Assembly (NCBI GenBank): GCA_034003145.1
Contig: JAVEZE010000082.1
Span: forward strand, 1-12,931
DNA length: 12,931 nt
Reading direction: 5' to 3'
Source of the DNA: JACKPD01 sp034003145
GTDB lineage: Bacteria; Spirochaetota; Spirochaetia; CADAEX01
Positions within the stretch are counted from its first letter, which is position 1. The number at the start of each line of letters is the position of its first letter. Below the pieces are notes generated by a model. That model saw only the letters and a program-made list of their open reading frames with translations. It ran no database searches and was not told the DNA's origin. Made by a program: the position numbers and the translations under genes. Of the stretch, positions 6,077 to 12,931 are shown one piece after another.

Positions 6077-7780
6077 ATGGCTAAAAAAGTACAGATAATG
6101 AAACTTGAAAAAATGACACTTGAAGCTATGCTTAGAAACTCAGCGGAAAAATACGGAGACCAGCCTGCTCTTGCGTTAATTGACTCAGAGCCCCTGACCT
6201 ACAGTGAGTTGGAAAGATTGGCTGAAAAAACAGCAGAACACCTTCTTGCATCTGGTATGGGAAAAGGGAGCAATGTTGCGATTCTTGGTGAAAATATGCC
6301 TAACTGGGTAGTTTCCTATTTTGCAATAGCCTTGTCAGGAGCTTCTGCTGTCCCAATCCTTCCTGATTTTAAAGATACAGAAATTGAGACTATTGTAAAA
6401 CATGCCGGGTGCAAGCTTATCTTTGTCTCTGAAAAGCTTTATCCCAAAGTTTCAAAACTATGCAGTGAAGGGCTTATCGCTGTTAAAATGGAAACACTTG
6501 AGTTTCCAAAGCCTGTGAAATCAGGCCAGGCGGTAAATCTTAAGGATATTGAACATAATGAGGATGATGTCGCATCCATTATCTATACATCAGGTACTAC
6601 CGGAAGCTCCAAAGGGGTAATGCTTACAAACAGGAATATTGTATCAAATGCGATAACTTCAAGCGTTATACCTGAAATGGTTGAAAGGGAAAGATTTGTT
6701 TCAATACTACCCCTTTCCCATTCTTATGAGTGCACAATAGGGATGCTTGTTCCTATTTCAGCCGGTGCTGCTATTTATTATCTTGGAAAACCTCCTGTAC
6801 CCAATGTTCTCCTTCCAGCGCTTGAAAAGATAAAACCAGGTGTTATGCTTTCTGTTCCTCTTTTGATTGAAAAAATATACAGACAGAAGATATATAAAAC
6901 ATTTACTGAAAAGAAAATTACAAGAAAACTCTATGCTGTTCCTGTTTTCAGAAGGATTCTTAACCGGATTGCAGGAATAAAGCTTAAAAAACTGTTCGGC
7001 GGAAGGATCTATTTTTTTGGCGTGGGAGGAGCACCCCTTGCACCTGATGTTGAAAAATTCCTCCGTGAAGCGAAATTCCCCTACGCGATAGGATACGGAC
7101 TTACAGAAACTTCTCCCCTTATCGCGGGTGACAACGCCACCTTCACAAAGTACAGATCGACAGGCAGAATACTTGCCGGTGTTGAGGTGAAACTTGACAA
7201 ATCTGTGGGTGAAGGGGAAAACGGTGAGATTCTTGTAAAAGGGCCAAATGTAATGAAAGGTTATTACAGGGATGAAAAACTTACCAGTGAAGTTTTTACA
7301 GAGGACGGATGGTTCAGGACTGGTGATCTTGGGTCTTTCGGGAAAAACGGCTATCTTTATATAAAGGGAAGAATCAAAAATATGATTCTGGGGCCAAGCG
7401 GGGAAAACATCTATCCTGAATCCATAGAGAGCGTGATCAACAGCTGTGCCTTTGTAGAAGATTCTGTAGTAGTTGAGGATAAGGGAATACTTGTTGCGCT
7501 TGTGCAGCTAAACTATGAAGATCTTAAAAATAAATTCGAAGAAATCAAGGAAGATGCGGCAGAAAGCGGAAGGCAGATTCAGGATTATTTTTCAAATCAT
7601 CTGGCTGAAATTAAAAAAAATGTTAACGCCCAGCTTAACAATTTTTCAAAAATTGGTTTAATGCTTGAACAGAAAAACCCGTTTGAAAAAACTCCGACCA
7701 AGAAAATAAAAAGATATCTCTATCAGAATCTTAAAATGTTTGAAAAGAAAGAGGACCCGCAAACAGGCGGAGAGGTTTAA
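6077..7780 (+). CDS. Long-chain-type acyl-CoA synthetase (AMP-forming)
   Basis: A 567-residue member of the ANL (acyl/aryl-CoA synthetase, luciferase) superfamily: it activates a carboxylic acid with ATP to an acyl-adenylate and transfers the acyl group to CoA. Core motifs: phosphate-binding loop YTSGTTGSSKG at 170-180, GYGLTETSP at 339-347, GWFRTGDLG with ribose-binding D417, the hinge region with R432 and K434 of GRIKNMI, and the C-terminal TPTKKIKR around 540-546 with the presumed catalytic lysine (K543 by alignment to the T-P-T-l-K-I-K-R of long-chain ligases). This last motif and the F-L-P-L-S-H-like segment (ILPLSHSYE) favour fatty acids as substrates, but chain length cannot be read from the sequence. 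No signal or membrane span is seen; cytoplasmic or peripheral. ATG 6077 has a good AAGGA site. It stands alone, with no beta-oxidation genes beside it. Confidence 0.88.
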   Translation: MAKKVQIMKLEKMTLEAMLRNSAEKYGDQPALALIDSEPLTYSELERLAEKTAEHLLASGMGKGSNVAILGENMPNWVVSYFAIALSGASAVPILPDFKDTEIETIVKHAGCKLIFVSEKLYPKVSKLCSEGLIAVKMETLEFPKPVKSGQAVNLKDIEHNEDDVASIIYTSGTTGSSKGVMLTNRNIVSNAITSSVIPEMVERERFVSILPLSHSYECTIGMLVPISAGAAIYYLGKPPVPNVLLPALEKIKPGVMLSVPLLIEKIYRQKIYKTFTEKKITRKLYAVPVFRRILNRIAGIKLKKLFGGRIYFFGVGGAPLAPDVEKFLREAKFPYAIGYGLTETSPLIAGDNATFTKYRSTGRILAGVEVKLDKSVGEGENGEILVKGPNVMKGYYRDEKLTSEVFTEDGWFRTGDLGSFGKNGYLYIKGRIKNMILGPSGENIYPESIESVINSCAFVEDSVVVEDKGILVALVQLNYEDLKNKFEEIKEDAAESGRQIQDYFSNHLAEIKKNVNAQLNNFSKIGLMLEQKNPFEKTPTKKIKRYLYQNLKMFEKKEDPQTGGEV

Positions 7781-7841
7781 AAGGAGCTTGATCCAGGCAA
7801 ACGATGCGCATGCGGCTGCTTTTGGTATATAAGGAGACTTT

Positions 7842-10298
7842 TTAAAAAAGAGATGACGCAACCCTGACAGCTTCTACCCCGTCTTTTGAATAATGTGCTC
7901 CAATAGAGTCTGCCCATTGGCGTGTTACAACTGCGCCTCCTGCCATAAACGGCACATTTATGTTTTCAGCCTCTGCCATGGCAATAATTTCCGGCATTTT
8001 AACCATTGTAGTTGTCATCAGGGCAGAAAGCGCGATAATATCAGGCTTAAACTCTTTGGCAGCTTTTATTATTTTATCAGCCGGCACATCCTTGCCGAGA
8101 TCCATAACTTCAAAACCGTAATTGCGCATCATCAGCACTACTATGTTTTTGCCGATGTCGTGAATATCTCCCTCAACAGTGGCAAACAGGACTTTTCCGC
8201 ATGATTTTCTCCCCCCTTCCCCAAGCAGCGGCTCAAGCAGCTCAAAGCCTTTTTTCATTGTTTCAGCGCTTGCGATAAGCTGGGGAAGAAAATATTTTTT
8301 ACTGTCGTAAAGCTCTCCTACATGGAGTATGGCCGGAATCATCCTTTTTTCAAGAATTTCAGAAGGTGCAATCCCCTCATCAAGCCCTTTTTTTATATGA
8401 GCTGCGATATCTTCCCTTATTCCGGCAACAATGCCATTTCGTATCGCATCTGATGATGCGTCAGAATCTGTTCCGGAAGATGATCTATTGGAACCGGTAT
8501 TTGAGGCTGAACTGCTGCTTGATATTTTCCTTTCCGCTCCTGCAGTGCTTGCCGGATTTCTGCTGTGGGATGACGCAAAATTAAGAAAAGAAGCCGCATC
8601 CCTGTCCTTTCCTGTTAACAGGTCAGAGGCATGTTTTGCCCACATAATAGCATTTTCTTCAGGATTTGCGATTACATGGGTAAGGCCGGATGAGACTGCC
8701 ATTGAAAGAAAAGATGAATTGACTTTTATCCTCTCAGGAAGCCCGAATGATACATTGGATAGCCCTATTACAGAAGAAAAGCTGTTTTCAGATGCCCATT
8801 TAATGGTTTTCAGCGTCTGGACAGCAGCATCAGGGTTTGATGATACTGTCATTACAAGGCTGTCAACAATTATATCGTTTTTTGTAAATCCCAGTTTTTT
8901 TGCCTTATTGTAAACAGATTCAGCAATTTCTCCCCGTCTTTCGAATGAGGATGGCAGTTCGTTGTCTGCGATCGGCAGAAGAATAAACATTGCCCCGTAT
9001 TTCGCTGCAACAGGAAGGAGTCTCTCCATTTTTGTTTTTTCAGCAGATATAGAGTTGATCAGGGCCCGTCCCGGATAAATCCGCAGTGCAGCTTCAATTA
9101 CTTCAGGTGAAGATGAATCAATTACAAGCGGCAGGCGGCACACAGGTGAGAGCATGTTTATTATCTTAATTACAGTCTCTTTTTCATCAATGCCAGGCAT
9201 TCCAGCGTTTATGTCAAGAAGCTCTGCCCCGCTTTCCTGCTGGCTTGCGGCCATATCCCTTATAATTGACAGTTTCCCCTCCAGAAGCTCTCCCTGAAGC
9301 TTCTTCTTTCCTGTGGGATTTATCCTCTCTCCAATAACATGGAGAGCTCTTCCTCTGCCTGAAACAAGAGCTTCTGACGCGCTTGAAAGCATAACAAGAT
9401 TATTCTCTTTTGCCGGCTTCGGTTTGTATTTTGCAATTTTATCTGCAAGCAGTTTTATGTGAAGAGGTGTTGTTCCGCAGCATCCCCCCATCATATTGAC
9501 TCCAGCTTCCGCAAAAGAGGATGCGAAAGAGGCAAATGCCGCAGATCCCATGGGAAACACGGTTTTACCGTTTTCAATGCGCGGCATTCCTGCGTTTGGT
9601 TTTGCGACTATCGGTACCCTTGTAATCTCTTTTAACCGCTTTACAAGGCTTAACATCTCCTGCGGCCCACTCGAGCAGTTGCAGCCGGCAGCATCAGCCC
9701 CGAGGCTCTGAAGTGTTACAAGGGCTGCTTCAGGCGATGTGCCGTTAAGCGTTCTCCCGTCCGGCTCATATGTCATACTGACAATGGTAAAGGCATCTGT
9801 AAGCTCTTTTACCGCAATCAGGGCAGCGCGCGCCTCCTGAATATCCATCTGCGTCTCAATAACAAAAAGGTCAGCTCCACCGTCAAGAAGCCCGCGCACC
9901 TGCCTTTTAAACATTTTAACTGCATCTTCAAAATCAATATCGCCGAACGGGCTTATAAAATGGCCGCATGGGCCTATGTCGCCTGCGACAAGCGTATTAC
10001 TTCCTGCCGCCTCTTTTGCCATTTGAGCAAGCATCTGGTTTATCTTTTCAACATCATCCCTTCCATACTGCTGGAGCTTGAGCTGGTTCGCGCCGAATGT
10101 GCAGGTGTATATAATATCAGATCCCGCATCAGCGTAGCTTGTATATATGGATTTTTGTATTTCACGGTTTTCGATAGCCCAAATTTCAGGACAGACCCCC
10201 GCCGGCATCCCTTTTTTTTGAAGTTCTGTTCCTGTCGCGCCGTCAAGCACCATAATTTTATCAGAAAGTATCTCGGAAATATGTTTTTTGTTTGTCAT
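7842..10298 (-). CDS. metH: Cobalamin-dependent methionine synthase, lacking activation domain
   Basis: An 818-residue methionine synthase that moves the methyl group of methyl-tetrahydrofolate to homocysteine through cobalamin. Modules: homocysteine S-methyltransferase (about 1-300) with LDGATGTELQ near the start and zinc ligands C208, C273 and C274; pterin-binding domain from about 320 (VIGERINPTG at 321-330, then DINAGMPG); a 47-residue Ser/Ala/Asn-rich linker about 574-621; a helical cobalamin cap with YFLPQLIASAETMKKG; and the Rossmann cobalamin domain with D711-x-H713-x-x-G716, where H713 is the lower axial ligand. It ends there, without the SAM-binding activation domain of the 1227-residue E. 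coli enzyme; that function is in the gene just upstream. A longer frame begins at a TTG at 10331 with poor ribosome-site spacing, whereas the ATG at 10298 has AGGGA 6 bases upstream, so I chose the ATG. Methyl acceptors other than homocysteine cannot be excluded. Confidence 0.93.
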   Translation of the reverse strand: MTNKKHISEILSDKIMVLDGATGTELQKKGMPAGVCPEIWAIENREIQKSIYTSYADAGSDIIYTCTFGANQLKLQQYGRDDVEKINQMLAQMAKEAAGSNTLVAGDIGPCGHFISPFGDIDFEDAVKMFKRQVRGLLDGGADLFVIETQMDIQEARAALIAVKELTDAFTIVSMTYEPDGRTLNGTSPEAALVTLQSLGADAAGCNCSSGPQEMLSLVKRLKEITRVPIVAKPNAGMPRIENGKTVFPMGSAAFASFASSFAEAGVNMMGGCCGTTPLHIKLLADKIAKYKPKPAKENNLVMLSSASEALVSGRGRALHVIGERINPTGKKKLQGELLEGKLSIIRDMAASQQESGAELLDINAGMPGIDEKETVIKIINMLSPVCRLPLVIDSSSPEVIEAALRIYPGRALINSISAEKTKMERLLPVAAKYGAMFILLPIADNELPSSFERRGEIAESVYNKAKKLGFTKNDIIVDSLVMTVSSNPDAAVQTLKTIKWASENSFSSVIGLSNVSFGLPERIKVNSSFLSMAVSSGLTHVIANPEENAIMWAKHASDLLTGKDRDAASFLNFASSHSRNPASTAGAERKISSSSSASNTGSNRSSSGTDSDASSDAIRNGIVAGIREDIAAHIKKGLDEGIAPSEILEKRMIPAILHVGELYDSKKYFLPQLIASAETMKKGFELLEPLLGEGGRKSCGKVLFATVEGDIHDIGKNIVVLMMRNYGFEVMDLGKDVPADKIIKAAKEFKPDIIALSALMTTTMVKMPEIIAMAEAENINVPFMAGGAVVTRQWADSIGAHYSKDGVEAVRVASSLF

Positions 10299-10304
10299 TT
10301 TTAA

Positions 10305-10309
10305 TCCCT
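10305..10309 (-). promoter_or_regulatory. Ribosome binding site that decides the metH start
   Basis: AGGGA on the minus strand, 6 bases before the ATG at 10298. The alternative TTG at 10331 has an AGGGA directly abutting it, too close to work well. This supports the 818-residue protein starting MTNKKHI. Confidence 0.6.
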
Positions 10310-10320
10310 GGAAGTTGATA

Positions 10321-10950
10321 TTAATAAACAATCCCTGTTATTGCAATCACTGATTTCTGGGGCAGGAGCATAAAGCTCTCTGTCAGTTTTACCCCAAGCC
10401 TTTCCATCTCAAGCAGGGTGAAAAATTTACCCTGGGATTCAAGTGCCAGATCGCCATAACCGGGTGAAAATCTTTTTGACAGGAGTTTTCCCGATTCCCT
10501 TACAAGCTCCCTGTTTAAAAGCGAAATAATATAATCAAGCCCATTATCGACAATTTCACCGGCTGCGGCATCAAGGACTACTGCTTTTGTCATGTTTTCC
10601 CTCTGGCAATTGTCTATCAGCTCAGTAATAACGCTGCCTGCTGTTATCCCCATGACCTGCGCTTTTGATGAACCTGAAAGGAACTTGTGCAGCGAGGCAC
10701 TTTCCAGCCGGAAAGTTTTAGCCGGGTTATCTTCCGGGAATAACTCTACTGAGCCTTTTTCAGGAAGTGAGATTCCGCACCTGATTGTAACCGCATCAAG
10801 CTTTATTGCCTCTGCTGCATCATTTATCCAGCCTGTAATCTCTTTTTTGAATGAATCTGAAAGTTCTGTTGATTTTCTTTTATAGCCAAGAGCTGAAAAA
10901 ATTGTGCTATAATTTGTCCGTATGGTTATATTATTAATGTATCGCAGCAT
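10321..10950 (-). CDS. Stand-alone MetH reactivation-domain protein
   Basis: A 209-residue protein homologous to the C-terminal activation domain of MetH, which binds S-adenosylmethionine and, with an electron donor, reductively methylates inactive cob(II)alamin. The signature is intact: R160-F-S-P-G-Y-G-D167, then a Gln two turns on, LGVKLTES and LPQKSVIAITG near the end, matching the family R-x-S-P-G-Y-G-D and P-x-K-S-v-x-a-i-x-G. The first half is a diverged helical region. It is followed after 22 bases by metH, which lacks this domain, so the pair together equals one full-length enzyme. Thermotoga maritima has the same division (TM0268 with TM0269), there with the reactivation gene downstream; here it is upstream. 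The ATG at 10950 has no Shine-Dalgarno site; the nearest upstream signal is a TATAAT 5 bases away, hinting at a leaderless mRNA. Confidence 0.85.
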   Translation of the reverse strand: MLRYINNITIRTNYSTIFSALGYKRKSTELSDSFKKEITGWINDAAEAIKLDAVTIRCGISLPEKGSVELFPEDNPAKTFRLESASLHKFLSGSSKAQVMGITAGSVITELIDNCQRENMTKAVVLDAAAGEIVDNGLDYIISLLNRELVRESGKLLSKRFSPGYGDLALESQGKFFTLLEMERLGVKLTESFMLLPQKSVIAITGIVY

Positions 10951-10955
10951 AGGGG

Positions 10956-10961
10956 ATTATA
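10956..10961 (-). promoter_or_regulatory. -10 box of the met operon (possible leaderless transcript)
   Basis: A perfect TATAAT on the minus strand ends 5 bases before the ATG of the reactivation gene; no convincing TTGACA is seen 16-18 bases upstream. If used, transcription would start at or just inside the start codon, which agrees with the absence of a ribosome site. The 71-base gap to zwf must also hold the divergent zwf promoter, which I cannot define. AT-rich DNA makes chance matches common. Confidence 0.35.
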
Positions 10962-11021
10962 TCAGAAACCTTAATATGTTACACCATGCCGATTACAGGA
11001 AATAATAACGGGAAGTAGTAT

Positions 11022-12656
11022 ATGACTGAAAATTCAATTATCGTAATCTTCGGCGCGACAGGGGATCTTGCCAAAAGGAAACTTTATCCCGCTCTTGAAG
11101 AGCTTTCAGAAAAAAATCTTGTATCTCCTGAAACGATTTTTCTGGGAGTTGGCAGGAGGCAATACTCTGACGCGGAATTCAGAATGAGAATTCCAGCTTT
11201 ACTTAAAGAGAGATTTTTCTACCAGCAGCTTGATACTGCTGATCCGGATGACTATGTAAAGCTTAAAAACAGGCTGGATAAACTTGACAATGATTATTCA
11301 GCGGGAGGGAAGTTTGTTTTCTATCTTGCTGTTCCCCCGTCAATGTACAAAAGCATAATTGAGGGGATAGGAGAGACAGGGCTTAACCTTGAGGCAGAGA
11401 GAAAGCCTGAGGCAAAGAGCAGGCTTGACGCATTGGGCACCCCTGTGGAAGAGAGCACCCCTGAAGCAGAGGGCGCACCTGAGGCAGAGAGAAATCTTGA
11501 GGCAGAAGGTTATACTGCCGCGGGCAGTGCTGCTTCCCCGGCAGGCTCTGATACAAAAGGACGGGGCTGGAAAAGAATTGTTGTTGAAAAACCGTTCGGA
11601 CATTCCTGGGAATCTGCCCTTGAATTGAATAAATTTATCCATACCTGGTTTACTGAAAAACAGATATACAGGATTGACCATTATCTTGGAAAAGAAACGG
11701 TACAGAATATTATGGCTTTCCGTTTCGCAAATGGGATATTTGAACCTCTATGGAACAGAAATTACATAAGCCATATAGAGATTACTGCTTCTGAAAATAT
11801 CGGGATTGAAAAACGGGGAAGTTACTATGATTCTGCAGGAGCAATGCGCGATATGGTACAGAACCACCTGCTTCAGCTTACAGCAATTGCCGCAATGGAG
11901 CCTCCCCCTTTTTTTACTCCTGATGCTGTCCGGACAGAAACATTAAAAGTTTTTCAGTCACTCCGCAGATACACCCCTGATGAAATAATCAGCAACATGA
12001 TTCTGGGGCAGTATGTTGATTCCACGATCAGGGGAGAGAAGGTAGCTGCCTACAGGGATGAGGAAGATGTAAGTGCTGATTCAAGAACAGAAACCTATGC
12101 TGCGCTGCGGATTTTTGTTGATAACTGGAGGTGGGGCGGTGTACCGTTTTATTTAAGGACAGGAAAAAGGCTTCCGACACGTGTTACAGAGATTGTTGTC
12201 CATTTCAGGGAAACGCCCCATAAACTGTTTAAGGTAAATAGTGGCAACTGCTGTCAGAACAAACTGATTTTACGGATTCAGCCTGATGAAGGTGTGCTTT
12301 TGACCTTTGGACTGAAACAGCCTGGAAGCGGATTTGAGATAACAAGCCGTGATATGGATTTTAAATACTCTGAAATAGGGGAATTCAAGATCCCTGATGC
12401 ATATGAAAGACTTTTATATGATGTAATGACAGGAGATTCAACACTGTTTACACGGGGAGACAGTGTTGAAGAATGCTGGAAATTTATTGATCCTTTTATT
12501 TCCTGTAAAGATAATGACAGCCGTGTTATAATACATGGATATCCGGCCGGAACATGGGGGCCGGTTGAAGCAGATACTTTTATCAGTGAATCAGGAAAGG
12601 GGTGGCGAAGCCCCTGTAAAAATCTTACCGAGGCAGGTAATTACTGTGAACTGTAG
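11022..12656 (+). CDS. zwf: Glucose-6-phosphate 1-dehydrogenase with repeat-expanded loop
   Basis: Catalyses oxidation of glucose 6-phosphate to 6-phosphogluconolactone with reduction of NAD(P)+, the entry step of the oxidative pentose phosphate pathway, in the cytosol. Seen: nucleotide-binding FGATGDLAKRKL at 10-21, VVEKPFG at 187-193, the active-site signature RIDHYLGKE at 217-225 with H220 and K224, and NYISHIEITASENIG. The protein is 544 residues where family members are usually about 480-510. The excess is an insertion of about 60 residues (122-182) just before the W-K-R-I strand leading to EKPFG: seven six-residue tandem units rich in Pro, Glu and Ala, then an Ala/Gly/Ser tail. The catalytic core appears intact, so the enzyme is probably active with an enlarged surface loop. 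The start has a GGGAAG site. Its last 11 bases overlap pgl. Confidence 0.95.
   Translation: MTENSIIVIFGATGDLAKRKLYPALEELSEKNLVSPETIFLGVGRRQYSDAEFRMRIPALLKERFFYQQLDTADPDDYVKLKNRLDKLDNDYSAGGKFVFYLAVPPSMYKSIIEGIGETGLNLEAERKPEAKSRLDALGTPVEESTPEAEGAPEAERNLEAEGYTAAGSAASPAGSDTKGRGWKRIVVEKPFGHSWESALELNKFIHTWFTEKQIYRIDHYLGKETVQNIMAFRFANGIFEPLWNRNYISHIEITASENIGIEKRGSYYDSAGAMRDMVQNHLLQLTAIAAMEPPPFFTPDAVRTETLKVFQSLRRYTPDEIISNMILGQYVDSTIRGEKVAAYRDEEDVSADSRTETYAALRIFVDNWRWGGVPFYLRTGKRLPTRVTEIVVHFRETPHKLFKVNSGNCCQNKLILRIQPDEGVLLTFGLKQPGSGFEITSRDMDFKYSEIGEFKIPDAYERLLYDVMTGDSTLFTRGDSVEECWKFIDPFISCKDNDSRVIIHGYPAGTWGPVEADTFISESGKGWRSPCKNLTEAGNYCEL
11385..11510 (+). repeat. Seven-copy 18-bp tandem repeat inside zwf
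   Basis: Seven in-frame units of 18 bp start at 11385, 11403, 11421, 11439, 11457, 11475 and 11493. Encoded hexapeptides are NLEAER, KPEAKS, RLDALG, TPVEES, TPEAEG, APEAER and NLEAEG. At the DNA level the units follow a pattern of NNN-CYT-GAG-GCA-GAG-RGM, and position 2 switches between CTT (Leu) and CCT (Pro) by a single base, which points to duplication of DNA rather than protein-level convergence. The outer units (1, 6, 7) are most alike; unit 3 is the most decayed. Confidence 0.9.
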
Positions 12657-12931
12657 TTTTTCCTTAAAAGTTTTTCAAAGCAGGCGTGATATTGCTGACA
12701 AACTCTCTGAAAATTTTTTTAAAATGAAGGAACAGAAAGAATCCTCAGGAGAAATGCTTAATGCTGCTTTTTCAGGCGGGTCAACCCCTTCCTTTTTCTT
12801 CAAGGCACTTGCAAACGAAGCTATAAAACGGGGAGATAATCTCTCTGGAGTGAGGTTTTTCTGGGTTGATGAAAGGTGTGTACCGTCTGATTCAGAAGAC
12901 AGCACTTATAATCAGCTTAACACTATCCTTC
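12646..12931 (+). CDS. pgl: 6-phosphogluconolactonase, N-terminal part (runs off the window)
   Basis: Hydrolyses 6-phosphogluconolactone, the product of Zwf, to 6-phosphogluconate. The first 95 codons are present. Seen: AFSGGSTP at about residues 43-50, the phosphate-binding signature of the Pgl/NagB-type fold, then FFWVDERCVPSDSEDSTYNQ, matching the family W-x-D-E-R-x-V-P and the S-N-Y-like motif. I place the start at GTG 12646, inside the end of zwf, because this overlap gives a normal N-terminal length and an AGG precedes it by about 8 bases; the first ATG in frame (12724) would leave only about 16 residues before the signature. Coupled translation with zwf is likely. The 3' end lies outside the window. 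Confidence 0.88.
   Translation, partial: MNCSFSLKVFQSRRDIADKLSENFFKMKEQKESSGEMLNAAFSGGSTPSFFFKALANEAIKRGDNLSGVRFFWVDERCVPSDSEDSTYNQLNTIL

Noticed and set aside
7781..7841. Tiny ORF or terminator between the acyl-CoA ligase and metH.
   Set aside because: A 13-codon frame from an ATG near 7804 has its AAGGAG too far upstream, and CGCATGCG is only an 8-bp palindrome without a T-run. I see no convincing element here.
8431..8913. 160-codon open frame antisense to metH.
   Set aside because: It is the mirror of conserved MetH sequence and its Ser-rich linker, with no family features of its own.
11340..11681. Additional open frames on both strands across the zwf repeat (79 and 113 codons).
   Set aside because: An 18-bp repeat without stops keeps several frames open at once; the products are repetitive Arg/Leu- or Cys-rich strings with no family signature.

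Overview
The window is bacterial chromosome: tightly packed genes on both strands, Shine-Dalgarno-type ribosome sites, short intergenic gaps and AT-leaning base composition. I see no plasmid, phage, insertion sequence, CRISPR array, tRNA or rRNA. Gene content suggests an anaerobic or microaerophilic Gram-negative-type bacterium: a membrane [4Fe-4S] electron-transfer protein, a modular cobalamin methionine synthase with a separate reactivation protein (an arrangement known from Thermotoga), a CstA transporter, an acyl-CoA ligase and an oxidative pentose phosphate pair. The phylum cannot be fixed from this sequence alone.

Layout. (1) 137-526 (+): a CrcB/FluC fluoride channel. (2) 554-4503 (-): read from right to left, cstA, then after a 92-bp gap with a strong hairpin a four-gene block of a 95-aa protein, an ArsA/GET3-type ATPase, a 216-aa membrane-anchored protein of unknown function and a 91-aa MIP18/DUF59-like protein. 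The last three overlap by 4 and 11 bases and are surely cotranscribed. (3) 4504-4784: a divergent control region with a near-consensus promoter for cstA and a palindrome centred near -61.5; a doubtful 64-codon TTG-start ORF covers the same DNA. (4) 4785-5927 (+): a NapH/YccM-like polyferredoxin membrane protein, followed by a hairpin with a T-run at 6021-6049. (5) 6077-7780 (+): a long-chain-type acyl-CoA ligase. (6) 7842-10950 (-): a two-gene operon of a MetH reactivation-domain protein and a three-module MetH (homocysteine, pterin and cobalamin domains) without its own activation domain. (7) 11022-12931 (+): zwf (glucose-6-phosphate dehydrogenase) overlapping pgl (6-phosphogluconolactonase), which runs off the window.

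How the parts work together. zwf and pgl catalyse the first two steps of the oxidative pentose phosphate pathway. The two met genes split the job of E. coli MetH: one makes methionine from homocysteine and methyl-tetrahydrofolate, the other rescues the oxidised cobalamin enzyme. The 95-aa/ArsA/216-aa/DUF59 block is the least understood part and the best candidate for an undescribed system: a soluble dimeric-type ATPase with an Fe-S-assembly-like partner and a membrane-anchored partner, next to a large polytopic transporter. Also unusual is an in-frame 18-bp tandem repeat that expands a loop of glucose-6-phosphate dehydrogenase; MetH in the same window has its own low-complexity Ser-rich linker.
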